A program made the translations under genes and the position numbers. A model generated the notes under the pieces. It was not told the origin of the DNA. It saw nothing but the letters and a program-made list of their open reading frames with translations, and ran no database searches. From Micromonospora arborensis (lineage in GTDB: Bacteria > Actinomycetota > Actinomycetes > Mycobacteriales > Micromonosporaceae): a stretch of DNA of 64,000 nucleotides. Shown here one piece after another: positions 7,465 through 15,367 of this stretch; within the stretch, counting starts at the first letter, position 1; each line of letters opens with the position of its first letter. The stretch covers positions 250,171 to 314,170 of the forward strand of contig NZ_PYBV01000016.1 of assembly GCF_003205615.1 (NCBI RefSeq), read 5' to 3'.

Positions 7465-9202
7465 GCTGCCCGGGGCGAGCGCTCCCCCGGGCACGTTCGC
7501 CCGGGCCTGGGCGAAGGCGGTCTCCGGCACCAGCTACCTGCCGATGACCCACGCGCAGCTGGAGGCCCTGCTGGACCGGCTCACCGGGGAGCTGGCCGGC
7601 GCGTTGCTGACGGAGCCGTTCGATCTGCGTGCCGGGCACCGGGTCGGAGCCGAGCTGGTCGCCGCGCACATCGCCTCCGCCGAGGGGCTGGGTCGTACCG
7701 TCGAGGTCATTCAGCTCCGGTTGGTGCGTGACCTGGGTCTGGTGGCCGAGGACGTCGAGGACCGGATGGCCCGGCTGCTGGCGGCCGTGGCGACCGGCTA
7801 CGCCCGCGCGCTGCGCGACCGGACGCTCGACGAGCAGGAGGCGATCCGCCGGGCCGCGATGACGGCCCGGACGCAGGCCGAGCGGGCGCTGCGCGCCAGC
7901 GAGGCCCGGTTCCGGCATCAGGCCACCCATGACCCGCTCACCGGCCTGCCCAACCGGACGCTGTTCACCGAGCGGCTCACCGCCGCGCTCAACGAGCCCG
8001 GCCGGGGGGCGCAGCGGGTCGGGGTGTGCTTCCTGGACCTGGACCGCTTCAAGGTCGTCAACGACACCCTGGGGCACCAGGTCGGTGATCAGCTGCTGGT
8101 CACGGTCGCCGAACGGCTGTGCCAGGCCATGAATGAGCACCTGGTGGCCCGGCTCGGCGGGGACGAGTTCGTCATCCTGGTGGAACGCACCGGGGGCACC
8201 GACGACATGGTGGCGGTGGCCGAGACCGCGCTGGCCGCGGTACGGACACCGGCGCTGGTCGACGGGCACGAGCTGCAGATCTCGGCGAGCATCGGCATCG
8301 TCGAACGCCAGGTGGCCGGAGCCAACCCCAGTGACCTGATGCGGGCCGCGGACAGCACCCTGCACTGGGCGAAGTCCGCCGGCGGGGCGCGCTGGGCGCT
8401 CTACGACGCCGAACGCAACCAACGTGAACTGGCCCGGTACGCGCTCTCCGCCGCCATCCCGGCCGCGTTGGAGCGGGGTGAGTTCTACCTCGACTACCAG
8501 CCGCTGACGTCGCTGCGCGACGGCAGCCTGGTCGGCGTCGAGGCGCTGGTCCGCTGGCGCCACCCGGAGCTGGGGGTGCTGCGTCCGGACAGCTTCATCG
8601 GGTTGGCCGAGGAGACCGGCCTGATCGTCCAATTGGGCGGGTGGGTGCTGGCCGAGGCCTGCCGCGAGGCGGAGGCCTGGTCGGCCGGCGGCGTCGCCGC
8701 ACCGTTCGTCAGCGTCAACCTGGCGGTACGGCAGGTGCACCGGCCCGGGTTGGTGCAGGAGGTCCGCGCGCTGCTGCGGCAGACCGGCCTGCCGCCGGAA
8801 CGGCTCCAACTGGAGATCACCGAGAGCACCATGATGAGCACCGCCGAGGAGCCGGTACGCGCCCTGCGGGTGCTGGCCGACCTCGGTGTGCGGATCGCCA
8901 TCGACGACTTCGGCACCGGCTACAGCAATCTCGCGTATCTACGGGACCTGCCGGTGACCGAGCTGAAGGTCGCCGGGGAGTTCGTGGCCGGCCTGCGGTC
9001 GCCGTCGGTCGGCCGCACCGACGAGCGGATCCTCGCCTCGCTGGTCTCGCTGGCGCACGCGCTGGACCTGACGGTCACCGCCGAGGGGGTGGAGACCGCC
9101 GGGCAGGCCGAGAGGCTGCGGGCGATCGGCTGCGACGCCGCCCAGGGCTGGCACTTCGGCCGCCCTGCCCCCGCCGATCGCATCCTGGCCCGCATCCGCT
9201 GA
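7457..9202 (+). CDS. GGDEF-EAL cyclic di-GMP protein
   Basis: A 581-residue soluble protein with an alpha-helical N-terminal region (1-150) that has no transmembrane segment, then a GGDEF domain (signature LGGDEF near 234) and an EAL domain (EALVRW near 361, SVNLAVRQ, ITEST, DDFGTGYSN, AEGVET, Q in AAQGWHFGRP). The cyclase signature is intact but no RxxD inhibitory site precedes it. In the EAL domain the usual KID is KVA, so the aspartate conserved in active phosphodiesterases is replaced by alanine. The GTG start lies inside the methyltransferase gene; the next in-frame ATG (7544) would remove a segment (WAKAVSGTSYLPMT) that recurs in related actinobacterial proteins, from memory. Confidence 0.88.
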   Translation: MAELPGASAPPGTFARAWAKAVSGTSYLPMTHAQLEALLDRLTGELAGALLTEPFDLRAGHRVGAELVAAHIASAEGLGRTVEVIQLRLVRDLGLVAEDVEDRMARLLAAVATGYARALRDRTLDEQEAIRRAAMTARTQAERALRASEARFRHQATHDPLTGLPNRTLFTERLTAALNEPGRGAQRVGVCFLDLDRFKVVNDTLGHQVGDQLLVTVAERLCQAMNEHLVARLGGDEFVILVERTGGTDDMVAVAETALAAVRTPALVDGHELQISASIGIVERQVAGANPSDLMRAADSTLHWAKSAGGARWALYDAERNQRELARYALSAAIPAALERGEFYLDYQPLTSLRDGSLVGVEALVRWRHPELGVLRPDSFIGLAEETGLIVQLGGWVLAEACREAEAWSAGGVAAPFVSVNLAVRQVHRPGLVQEVRALLRQTGLPPERLQLEITESTMMSTAEEPVRALRVLADLGVRIAIDDFGTGYSNLAYLRDLPVTELKVAGEFVAGLRSPSVGRTDERILASLVSLAHALDLTVTAEGVETAGQAERLRAIGCDAAQGWHFGRPAPADRILARIR

Positions 9203-9277
9203 GCGCGCCCACACGGCCCGCCCACCCAACGCGACTCTTCATCCCGCCACCCGATCGCGCCGCCAGGCGGATCGAAG

Positions 9278-9321
9278 GCGGTATACCTCAGCGGCATATC
9301 TATGACGCAGAGGTATACCGC
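9278..9321. promoter_or_regulatory. 44-bp dyad with GGTATACC half-sites upstream of tetR
   Basis: Perfect 12-base outer arms (GCGGTATACCTC / GAGGTATACCGC) enclose a further imperfect match, so 19 of 22 positions are symmetric about 9299.5. Each arm contains the small palindrome GGTATACC. The lack of a T-tract and distance from the upstream stop (75 bases) favour a protein-binding operator over a terminator; the TetR protein encoded downstream is one candidate ligand. Confidence 0.5.
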
Positions 9322-9378
9322 TCGACGAGACACATCGCCGCGGCGACCGGCACGCTCCACCCGTCGGCCCGCCCGCGA

Positions 9379-9417
9379 GTAGACAGCGTCTACGCCACCC
9401 TGGTAGACAGTGTCTAT
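9379..9417 (+). promoter_or_regulatory. Two TetR-type operators overlapping the tetR start
   Basis: Two copies of GTAGACAgyGTCTAy stand 24 bases apart: GTAGACAGCGTCTAC at 9379-9393 (perfect 6-3-6 dyad) and GTAGACAGTGTCTAT at 9403-9417, the latter overlapping the ATG at 9416. Tandem short dyads over a regulator's own start are the usual layout for TetR autorepression. Confidence 0.75.
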
Positions 9418-10000
9418 GGACGTGGAGGAGACGGGCCTGCGGGCGCGGCTGGTGGCCGCCGGGGTCGACCTGGTGCTGCGCGAGGGCCAGGCGGCGCTGT
9501 CGCTGCGGGAGATCGCCCGCCGTGCCGGTGTCTCGCACGGCGCACCGCGCCGCTACTTCCCCACCCACGTCGACCTGCTCTCCGCCATCGCCCGGGAGGG
9601 CTTCGCCGACCTCACCGCCCGCGTCGAGCAGACGATGCGCGACGCCGGCCCGGACCCGCGTACCCGATTGGCCGCGCTGGCCCGGACGTACCTGGACTTC
9701 GCGGCGGCCCACCGCGGCATGTTCGAGCTGATGTTCCGCCACGACCTGCTGGACAGCGGCCGGCTGCGGCTACGCGAGACGAGCCTGCCGCTCTTCGCCG
9801 TCCTGGCCGACCTGGTGGCCCAGGTCCGCCGGCCGACCGACACGCCCGCACCGGTGCTCGCCGGCGCGCTCTGGGCCAACCTGCACGGCATCGCCCAGCT
9901 CTGGGCCTGGGGCAGCCTGCCGCTGGCCACCGACGCACACGACGACGAGGCCCTGCTGCGCGCCGCGCTCGATGCCCATCTCGGCCCCACCCGGCATTGA
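9416..10000 (+). CDS. TetR/AcrR family transcriptional regulator
   Basis: A 194-residue one-component repressor. The N-terminal helix-turn-helix spans about residues 10-55 (LSLREIARRAGVSHGAPRRYFPTHVDLLSAIAREGF), and the C-terminal all-helical ligand domain resembles the WHG (TetR_C_13/25) type. The ATG at 9416 is chosen; a GTG two codons upstream is in frame and also lies inside the operator. Two operator-like dyads cover the start, implying autoregulation and a leaderless or very short-leader transcript. It is 13 bases upstream of the acyltransferase gene, so that gene is a probable target. The effector ligand is unknown. Confidence 0.9.
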   Translation: MDVEETGLRARLVAAGVDLVLREGQAALSLREIARRAGVSHGAPRRYFPTHVDLLSAIAREGFADLTARVEQTMRDAGPDPRTRLAALARTYLDFAAAHRGMFELMFRHDLLDSGRLRLRETSLPLFAVLADLVAQVRRPTDTPAPVLAGALWANLHGIAQLWAWGSLPLATDAHDDEALLRAALDAHLGPTRH

Positions 10001-10013
10001 CCTCGGAGGACCT

Positions 10014-10682
10014 GTGCCCCTGCTGTACGACCTCACCAAGCTGACCGTCGGCACCACACTGCGGTGGGGCTGGCGACCCCGCGTGGAAGGGCTGGAGCAC
10101 CTGCCCCCGCACGGCGGCGCGATCCTCGCCAGCAATCACCTGTCCGTCGCCGACGAGCTGTTCCTCGCCTGCCTGGCACCCCGACACGTCACCTTCTGGG
10201 CGAAGGTCGAGTACTTCACCGGCCGTGGTCCCGGTGGCTGGCTCAACCGGCGGATCGTCGCCGGCATGGGCGCCATCCCGGTCGACCGCGCCGACGGCCG
10301 CGCCGCCCTGCGCGCCCTCGACGCCGCCGTGCCGGTGCTGCGGGCCGGCGGCCTGGTCGCCGTCTACCCGGAGGGCACCCGTTCCCCGGACGGACGGCTC
10401 TACCGGGGCCGGGTGGGAATGACCCGGCTGGCCCGCGACGCCGGGGTGCCGATCATCCCGGTCGGTGTGCTCGGCACCGCGGAGGTGCTGCCGGTCGACG
10501 CGCGACTGCCCCGCCGACACCCGGTCACCCTGCGCTTCGGCCCGCCGATCCCGGTCGCCGAGCGCATCAACGGGCCACGCGACATCCGGACGGTCACCGA
10601 CGAGGTGGTGGCGGAGATCCAGAAGCTCACCGGCCAGGAGTACGTGCCGAGCTACGCGCCGCCCCGGGGAAGCACCGGCTGA
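10014..10682 (+). CDS. 1-acyl-sn-glycerol-3-phosphate acyltransferase (PlsC-like)
   Basis: Transfers an acyl chain to lysophosphatidic acid or a related acceptor at the membrane. The 222-residue product carries the PlsC signature NHLSVAD (the NHX4D catalytic pair, near residue 41) and the acyl-acceptor motif PEGTRSPDG near 120. The GTG at 10014 is chosen because GGAGGA lies just upstream at 10005-10010; an in-frame ATG at 9972 would overlap tetR. It is co-directional with tetR and likely controlled by it, and ends 13 bases from the convergent pimB gene with no hairpin between. Whether it acts on phosphatidic acid or on a specialised lipid cannot be told. Confidence 0.87.
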   Translation: MPLLYDLTKLTVGTTLRWGWRPRVEGLEHLPPHGGAILASNHLSVADELFLACLAPRHVTFWAKVEYFTGRGPGGWLNRRIVAGMGAIPVDRADGRAALRALDAAVPVLRAGGLVAVYPEGTRSPDGRLYRGRVGMTRLARDAGVPIIPVGVLGTAEVLPVDARLPRRHPVTLRFGPPIPVAERINGPRDIRTVTDEVVAEIQKLTGQEYVPSYAPPRGSTG

Positions 10683-10695
10683 GCGCGGGTGGCGA

Positions 10696-11820
10696 TCAGC
10701 CGGCGAGCAGCGCCGCCATCCGTTCCGCCTGCGCCTCCCAGCGCCACTCGCGCTCCACCCACGCCCGACCGGCAGCGCCCAGTTGGCGGGCCAGATCCCG
10801 GTCGGCGAGCAGCCGGGCGACCCGGTCGGCGAGCTGGGCGATGTCCCGCCCACGTACGACGTAGCCGGTCTCCCCCTCGCGGACCGCGTCCGGTGCACCC
10901 CCGGAGTCACCGGCCACCACCGGCAGGCCGGTCGCGGACGCCTCCAGGTAGACGATGCCGAGCCCTTCCACGTCGAGCCCACGGTTGCGGGTGCGGCACG
11001 GCATCGCGTAGACGTCGCCGGCCGCGTAGTGCGCCGGCAGCTCGGCCGACGGCACCGACCCGGTGAACACCACGTCCCGTTCCACACCGGTCTGCCGGGC
11101 CAGCTTCTCCAGGGTCGCCCGGTACGGCCCGCCGCCGACGATCAGCAGTGCCGCGTCGGGCACCCGACGGCGGATCTCCGGGAGTGCCCGGATCAGCATG
11201 TCCTGACCCTTGCGCGGCACCAGCCGGGACACGCAGACCACCACCGGCCGGTCGGTCAACCCGAGCCGGGCCCGGACCTGCTCACCGTCCACGGTCGGGT
11301 GGTAGGTGTCCACGTCGACCCCGGGCGCGAGCCGGCGCAACTCGGTCACGTCGTCCAGCACGCGGGCCAGCCGGCTACGGGTGTACTCGCCGAGATAGGT
11401 GGTGACGTCCACACCCCGACCGATCCGCCGCAGCGCCGGCCGGGCGGCCGGCAGCGCCGCCCAACCGACCTCGTGGCCGTGGGTCAGCGCCACCACCCGG
11501 CGTACGCCGGCTCGCCGACGCAGGCCGGCGGCGAGCAGCCCCAACGGAGCCGCCGCGCCGAACCACACCGTGTCGCAGTCGTACGCGCGCGCCAACCGCG
11601 CCGCCCGGCGGGCGATCAACGGGGTGGGCAACAGCACCCGGGTGCGCTCCCGGATCACCTCGAACGGCTGGTCGGCGTCGAACTTGTCGGCCCCGCGCCA
11701 ACTCGACGCGTACACGACCACCGAGCCGGCCGGTTGACGCACCGCGAGGTTGTGCACGAAGGACTGGATGCCACCCGGGCGGGGCGGAAAATCGTTGGTG
11801 ATCAGCAGCGTGCGGGTCAT
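10696..11820 (-). CDS. pimB: Phosphatidylinositol mannoside alpha-mannosyltransferase PimB'
   Basis: A GT4-family, GT-B-fold enzyme expected to add the second mannose to phosphatidylinositol monomannoside from GDP-mannose at the cytoplasmic membrane face. The 374-residue sequence resembles M. tuberculosis Rv2188c (PimB') along its whole length from memory: LLITNDFPPRPGGIQSF at the start, WFGAAAPLGLLA, THGHEVGW, CVSRLVPRKGQD, and the donor-site segment with EGLGIVYLEASATGLPVVAGDSGGAPD. Its ATG overlaps the M48 protease stop by four bases (ATGA), so it is translationally coupled. Its presence fits an actinobacterium that makes PIM-type glycolipids. Confidence 0.88.
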   Translation of the reverse strand: MTRTLLITNDFPPRPGGIQSFVHNLAVRQPAGSVVVYASSWRGADKFDADQPFEVIRERTRVLLPTPLIARRAARLARAYDCDTVWFGAAAPLGLLAAGLRRRAGVRRVVALTHGHEVGWAALPAARPALRRIGRGVDVTTYLGEYTRSRLARVLDDVTELRRLAPGVDVDTYHPTVDGEQVRARLGLTDRPVVVCVSRLVPRKGQDMLIRALPEIRRRVPDAALLIVGGGPYRATLEKLARQTGVERDVVFTGSVPSAELPAHYAAGDVYAMPCRTRNRGLDVEGLGIVYLEASATGLPVVAGDSGGAPDAVREGETGYVVRGRDIAQLADRVARLLADRDLARQLGAAGRAWVEREWRWEAQAERMAALLAG

Positions 11821-13076
11821 CGGGCGGCCTCCCGGGCGTACGCGCGGGCGGCGGCCATCCGCTCGACGGTGGACGGATGCGTGGCCGAGTAGAGGTATTC
11901 CCAGCGCGGTGGGTCGGGGTCGCCGAGGTTGACCGAGCCGAGCCGGCGCTGCATCGACTCGAAGGCCTCCGGGTCACGGGTCAGCGCGAGCGCGTGCGCG
12001 TCGGCCCGCGCCTCCACCCGTCGTGACATCAGCGCCTGCACCGGCGCGGCGACCAGCCCGGCCACCGTGACCAGGGCGACCAGCAGCGGAAACGCGCTCG
12101 GTTGGGCGACCGAGTCGACACCGGCCAGCCGCAGCAACGGCCCCCACGAGCCGAGCAGGTAGAGCGCCACCACGGCGGCAGCGGCACCCAGCGCCCCGGT
12201 CAGCGTGCCGACCGTCACGTCGGAGTCCTTCGCGTGCCCCAGCTCGTGCGCCACCACCGCGGTCACCTCGGCCGGGGTCGCCTCGCGCAGCAGCGTGTCA
12301 TAGACGACCACCCGGCGGGTCGGCCCGAGACCGGAGACGTACGCGTTGACCGCCCTGGTGCGGCGGGAGGCATCGGCCACCAGCACGTCGCGCACCGGCA
12401 CCCCGTCGCGGGCGGCCATGCTCATCAGCTCGGTACGCAGCGGGCCCTGCTCCATCGGGGTGAACCTGTTGAAGACCGGCTCCACCAGCACCGGCAGCAC
12501 GAACGACAGCAACACCACCAGCAGGGCCGCGCCAGCCGCGCCGAACGCCCACCACCAGCGCGGCGCGAGCCGGATGACCGTGTAGAAGCCGATCAGCGCC
12601 ACCGCGCCGATCACCGCGCTGACCGCGTACGACTTGAGCAGGTCGACCGCCCAGCCACTCCAGCCGTTGGTGCTCAGCCCGTAGCGGGTGAGCACGCTCT
12701 GTCGCCAGGCGGCGAACGGGAGCGTCACCAGGTCGGCGACGAGGACCACGGCCAGCCCGCCGAGCACCGCCTGAGCGGCCCAGTGCCCCCCGAACGGCCG
12801 GCCCACCAGCTCGACCAGGCGACTGCCCAGCGGGGTCAACCCGAGCGCGAGGGCGACCAGCAGCCCCACGACGAGAGCCGCGTACCCGCCGGGGCGCAGC
12901 GCCGCCCGGAACTCCCGCCCCTTGGCGACCTGCTCGGCCGGTAGGTCGCGCAGCGCGGCGAGCTGGTCGGCGCGCGGGGCTGGCGGTCGGTGCCACGGAA
13001 TGAACAACGCGGCGATCACGACCAGGACGACGGTCACCCCGGCCAGGGTCAGCAGCGCCCAGCCGCGCGGAGTCAC
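11817..13076 (-). CDS. M48 family membrane metalloprotease (Ste24/HtpX-like)
   Basis: A 419-residue zinc protease with several transmembrane helices (residues about 8-28, 62-80, 100-120, 150-170, 178-198 and two later ones). The zinc motif HELGH is at about 276-280 within VVAHELGHAKDSD, and the third ligand glutamate is probably in the RRVEARADAHAL segment. The layout matches CAAX-protease-like Ste24 homologues, which in bacteria act in membrane protein quality control. The GTG start at 13076 overlaps the stop of a 27-codon leader ORF (GTGA), and the stop overlaps pimB. Substrates are unknown; linkage to pimB suggests an envelope role. Confidence 0.87.
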   Translation of the reverse strand: MTPRGWALLTLAGVTVVLVVIAALFIPWHRPPAPRADQLAALRDLPAEQVAKGREFRAALRPGGYAALVVGLLVALALGLTPLGSRLVELVGRPFGGHWAAQAVLGGLAVVLVADLVTLPFAAWRQSVLTRYGLSTNGWSGWAVDLLKSYAVSAVIGAVALIGFYTVIRLAPRWWWAFGAAGAALLVVLLSFVLPVLVEPVFNRFTPMEQGPLRTELMSMAARDGVPVRDVLVADASRRTRAVNAYVSGLGPTRRVVVYDTLLREATPAEVTAVVAHELGHAKDSDVTVGTLTGALGAAAAVVALYLLGSWGPLLRLAGVDSVAQPSAFPLLVALVTVAGLVAAPVQALMSRRVEARADAHALALTRDPEAFESMQRRLGSVNLGDPDPPRWEYLYSATHPSTVERMAAARAYAREAAR

Positions 13077-13156
13077 CGGAAACCTGCCTTCGTCGTCAAC
13101 GGACGGGCGTCACCGCAACACCGGAGCCGGCCGTCGTCGCGTCGTACCCCGCTCAT
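13073..13156 (-). CDS. 27-residue leader ORF with tandem Cys codons, coupled to M48 gene
   Basis: The ATG at 13156 follows a strong GGGAGGAG site (13164-13171) by seven bases and a TAGGAT -10 box (13185-13190) lies just upstream. The frame runs 27 codons and its TGA shares bases with the GTG of the protease gene. Residues 13-14 are Cys-Cys (TGT TGC) in an Arg-rich context. Small coupled ORFs with adjacent Cys codons are known cysteine-responsive leaders in mycobacteria, but no sulfur gene follows here, so the role is open. It may instead simply serve as a translational entry point for the protease gene. Confidence 0.5.
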   Translation of the reverse strand: MSGVRRDDGRLRCCGDARPLTTKAGFR

Positions 13157-13184
13157 CTGGCCGCTCCTCCCGCCGTGAGCGCCC

Positions 13185-13190
13185 ATCCTA
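13185..13190 (-). promoter_or_regulatory. Putative -10 box for leader ORF-M48-pimB unit
   Basis: TAGGAT on the minus strand is placed so that transcription would begin about 20 bases before the leader ORF start codon and include its ribosome binding site. No clear -35 element is visible. Confidence 0.4.
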
Positions 13191-13227
13191 TTGCTCGGGA
13201 AAAGCACCCTCCGGGCGCGGTGTGGTG

Positions 13228-13292
13228 GTCAGGCCACCCGGCGTGAGTGCAGCGGCGGGCGGCGGGCTGTGGGCGGGTCAGGCCACCCGGCG
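13228..13292. repeat. 17-bp direct repeat across 3' end of small gene
   Basis: GGTCAGGCCACCCGGCG occurs at 13228-13244 and again at 13276-13292, 48 bases apart. The second copy contains the stop and final codons of the small minus-strand gene. It is probably a slippage or short duplication product. Confidence 0.6.
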
Positions 13293-13496
13293 GTGGCCGA
13301 GGTGGCGGGCGGCACCGGGGCGCGTAGGTGCGGACAGCACCTCTACGTCGAAGCCGGCCCGGGCAAGCACCTCGATCGCCTCGACCTCGGCGGCGACCAG
13401 CCCGGCCGCCGGGGACGTCTCGTCGAACAGGGCGGCCAGCAGGCAGCCGGAACAGCCGTCACCCCGCCTCGCGCACCCGTCGCAGTCGATGAGCAT
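13278..13496 (-). CDS. Small conserved Cys-rich hypothetical protein
   Basis: A 72-residue protein. The ATG at 13496 has a consensus AGGAGG (13501-13506) four bases upstream; the preceding in-frame GTG is too close to it. The N-terminus has four closely spaced cysteines (CDGCARRGDGCSGC at about residues 5-18), suggesting a metal site, followed by a helical segment rich in Ala/Val/Glu. Comparable small proteins of the CxxC type occur next to NYN-domain genes in other actinomycetes, from memory. Function unknown. Its last codons are repeated 48 bases downstream (17-bp direct repeat), so its 3' end has been partly duplicated. Confidence 0.75.
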   Translation of the reverse strand: MLIDCDGCARRGDGCSGCLLAALFDETSPAAGLVAAEVEAIEVLARAGFDVEVLSAPTRPGAARHLGHRRVA

Positions 13497-13632
13497 CACG
13501 CCTCCTGATCGCTCGCGGTGCGCGGCCGACGCCCTGTCGTGGCCGCCCGAGCACCGTCGGTCACATCGACGCTATTCGCCGGGTACGACAGAATCCCCGT
13601 CCGACCGCCCGTTTAAGGGCTAGATCCACTCC

Positions 13633-13687
13633 AGATCGGCGATATCGGGGTATCCCGATGACTTGGACACCCCGACATCGCCGATCT
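13633..13687. repeat. Palindrome P1, 19-bp arms, at 3' end of NYN gene
   Basis: Arms at 13633-13651 (AGATCGGCGATaTCGGGGT) and 13669-13687 match at 18 of 19 positions around a 17-base loop. It lies 90 bases downstream of the minus-strand NYN gene and upstream of the small Cys-rich gene. It could act as a terminator. No T-tract. The remainder of 13500-13776 holds no gene that I can support. Confidence 0.6.
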
Positions 13688-13776
13688 CGTGTCGATCACA
13701 GCCGGGCCGCGCACGAGCCAGGCCGCGCACGAGTCGGGTCGCGCAGGAGCCGGGTCGCCGGCGCGGTCAGGAGCGG

Positions 13777-15249
13777 TCAGGATCGGGCGAGCCGCCGCAG
13801 CAGCGAGTCGGCGCCCAGCGGGTACGCGCCGTGCCGGCGTACCCCGTCGGCGACCTCACGGTCGGACGAGACCACCACCACCGGGCGGCCCGACGGCTCG
13901 GCGCGGACCAGCCGCCGGATCAGCTCGTCGGCGGTCTCGCCCTTGCGGGAGAAGAGCACCCGTACACCGCGCGGCGCGGGCGGCAGCCCGTGCATCCGCT
14001 CGGCACCGTCGAACACCACGGTGACCTCGTCGCCGGTCTGCGCGGCGATCCCGCCGAGCCCGGTGATCAGGCGTTTGCGCTGCTGCTCCAGGGACATTTC
14101 GCCGAAGCCGCGCTTGGTGACGTTGTAGCCGTCCACCACCAGGTGCGCCCGGGGCAGGGCGAGCAGTTGGTCGAGTCGGGCCGGGTCGTCGGTGTCGCGG
14201 GCACGTGCGGCCGGGCTGGCCGGGGCGGTGCCCGGCTGCTCGGCGAAGGCGTCGGCGACGAAATCGGCGGGGAGTTTGTCGACCGGGTCGAGCGCCAGCT
14301 CCCGGCGCAGCCCGACGGCGGCCTGGCCGATGGTCTCCAGCAGCAGCCAGAGCCGGGCGTCGTCGACCGAGCGGGCCTCCTTGGCGCTGGCCCGGGCCAC
14401 CCCGGCGGCGGACTCGGCCTCGGCCAGCCGGGCCCGGGCGCGGCGTAGTTCGGCGTCCACGTCGGCGCTGGCCCGTGCGGCCCGGCCGCGCTCGGTGGCC
14501 AGCAGCTCGGTGGCCTTGCGCTCGCGGGCCTGGGTCTCCCGCAGGGTACGGGCGACCTGCCGGGACTCCTCGCGGAGCTGACCCAGTTCCTCACGGACGC
14601 GGGCCAGCTCGTCGCGGAGCTTCTCGGCCTCGACCCGGGCCACCGCCCGGTCGTGCTCGGCGCGGGTGGCCCGCTGCTCAGCCTCCCGGACCAGCTCGGC
14701 GACGACCGCGCTGTCCGCCTCGGCCCGCACGGCGGCGCCGCTGGCGTCGATCAGCTCCCGCCAGCCGCGCGGCCGGGCCAGGTAGGCCAGTGCGGCGACC
14801 TCGACCGGGTCGGCGGCGGCGGGCGCGGTGCCCTCGACGACGGCGGCACCGAGGTCACCGGCGTCGGTCAGGACCCGGGCGGTGACCCGCTGCCGGAACA
14901 GCGGGTCTGCGGTGAGCTGGGCGGCGATGGCGGGAGCACCGAGCCGGGCCCGCCGGTTGGGGGCGAACTTGGCCACCCGGCGCAACGGCACCGGCACCTC
15001 GTCGGCGGGCAGGGTGGGCAGCACCGCGGCCGTCAGCGTCACGATCCGCTGGCGGACCGGCTCGGGCAGCGTCGGCTCCGGCTCGGGCAGCGTCGACTCC
15101 GATTCGGCAGCCGGGCGGTCGCCCGAAGCCGGGTCGGATGCGCCTGATGTCTCGCCGACTACGTTGTCGTCCGGGTTGCCCGCGGCACCGTCGAGCGCGA
15201 CCAGATCCTCCTGCGGGAGGTGGTCGTCGTAGGGCTCGGTGAGGGGCAT
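13777..15249 (-). CDS. NYN-domain (YacP-like) putative RNA-binding/ribonuclease protein
   Basis: A 490-residue protein. Residues about 1-70 are acidic and probably disordered; 70-180 form an Ala/Arg-rich helical domain; 190-310 are strongly coiled-coil (Glu/Arg/Ala heptads); the C-terminal 150 residues form a NYN (PIN-like) domain with LVVDGYNVTKRG, VTVVFDGAE, GVRVLFSRKGETADELIRR and VVVSSDREVADGVRRHGA. The conserved aspartates of this fold (in VDGYN, FDGAE, TADE, SSDRE) are present, so metal-dependent RNA cleavage is plausible. It is divergent from the DEDD exonuclease gene. The ATG at 15249 is the only good start, without an obvious ribosome binding site. Confidence 0.85.
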   Translation of the reverse strand: MPLTEPYDDHLPQEDLVALDGAAGNPDDNVVGETSGASDPASGDRPAAESESTLPEPEPTLPEPVRQRIVTLTAAVLPTLPADEVPVPLRRVAKFAPNRRARLGAPAIAAQLTADPLFRQRVTARVLTDAGDLGAAVVEGTAPAAADPVEVAALAYLARPRGWRELIDASGAAVRAEADSAVVAELVREAEQRATRAEHDRAVARVEAEKLRDELARVREELGQLREESRQVARTLRETQARERKATELLATERGRAARASADVDAELRRARARLAEAESAAGVARASAKEARSVDDARLWLLLETIGQAAVGLRRELALDPVDKLPADFVADAFAEQPGTAPASPAARARDTDDPARLDQLLALPRAHLVVDGYNVTKRGFGEMSLEQQRKRLITGLGGIAAQTGDEVTVVFDGAERMHGLPPAPRGVRVLFSRKGETADELIRRLVRAEPSGRPVVVVSSDREVADGVRRHGAYPLGADSLLRRLARS

Positions 15250-15367
15250 GTGGCAAGTCTCCCACCGCGACCGGGCCCACCGCCCGGTGAGTGAGCCGAT
15301 CTCTCATCCTAGCCCCATGGTGACGGATGGGACGGCTGCGACAGGAGTGTCGGACCGGGGAGCTAGC

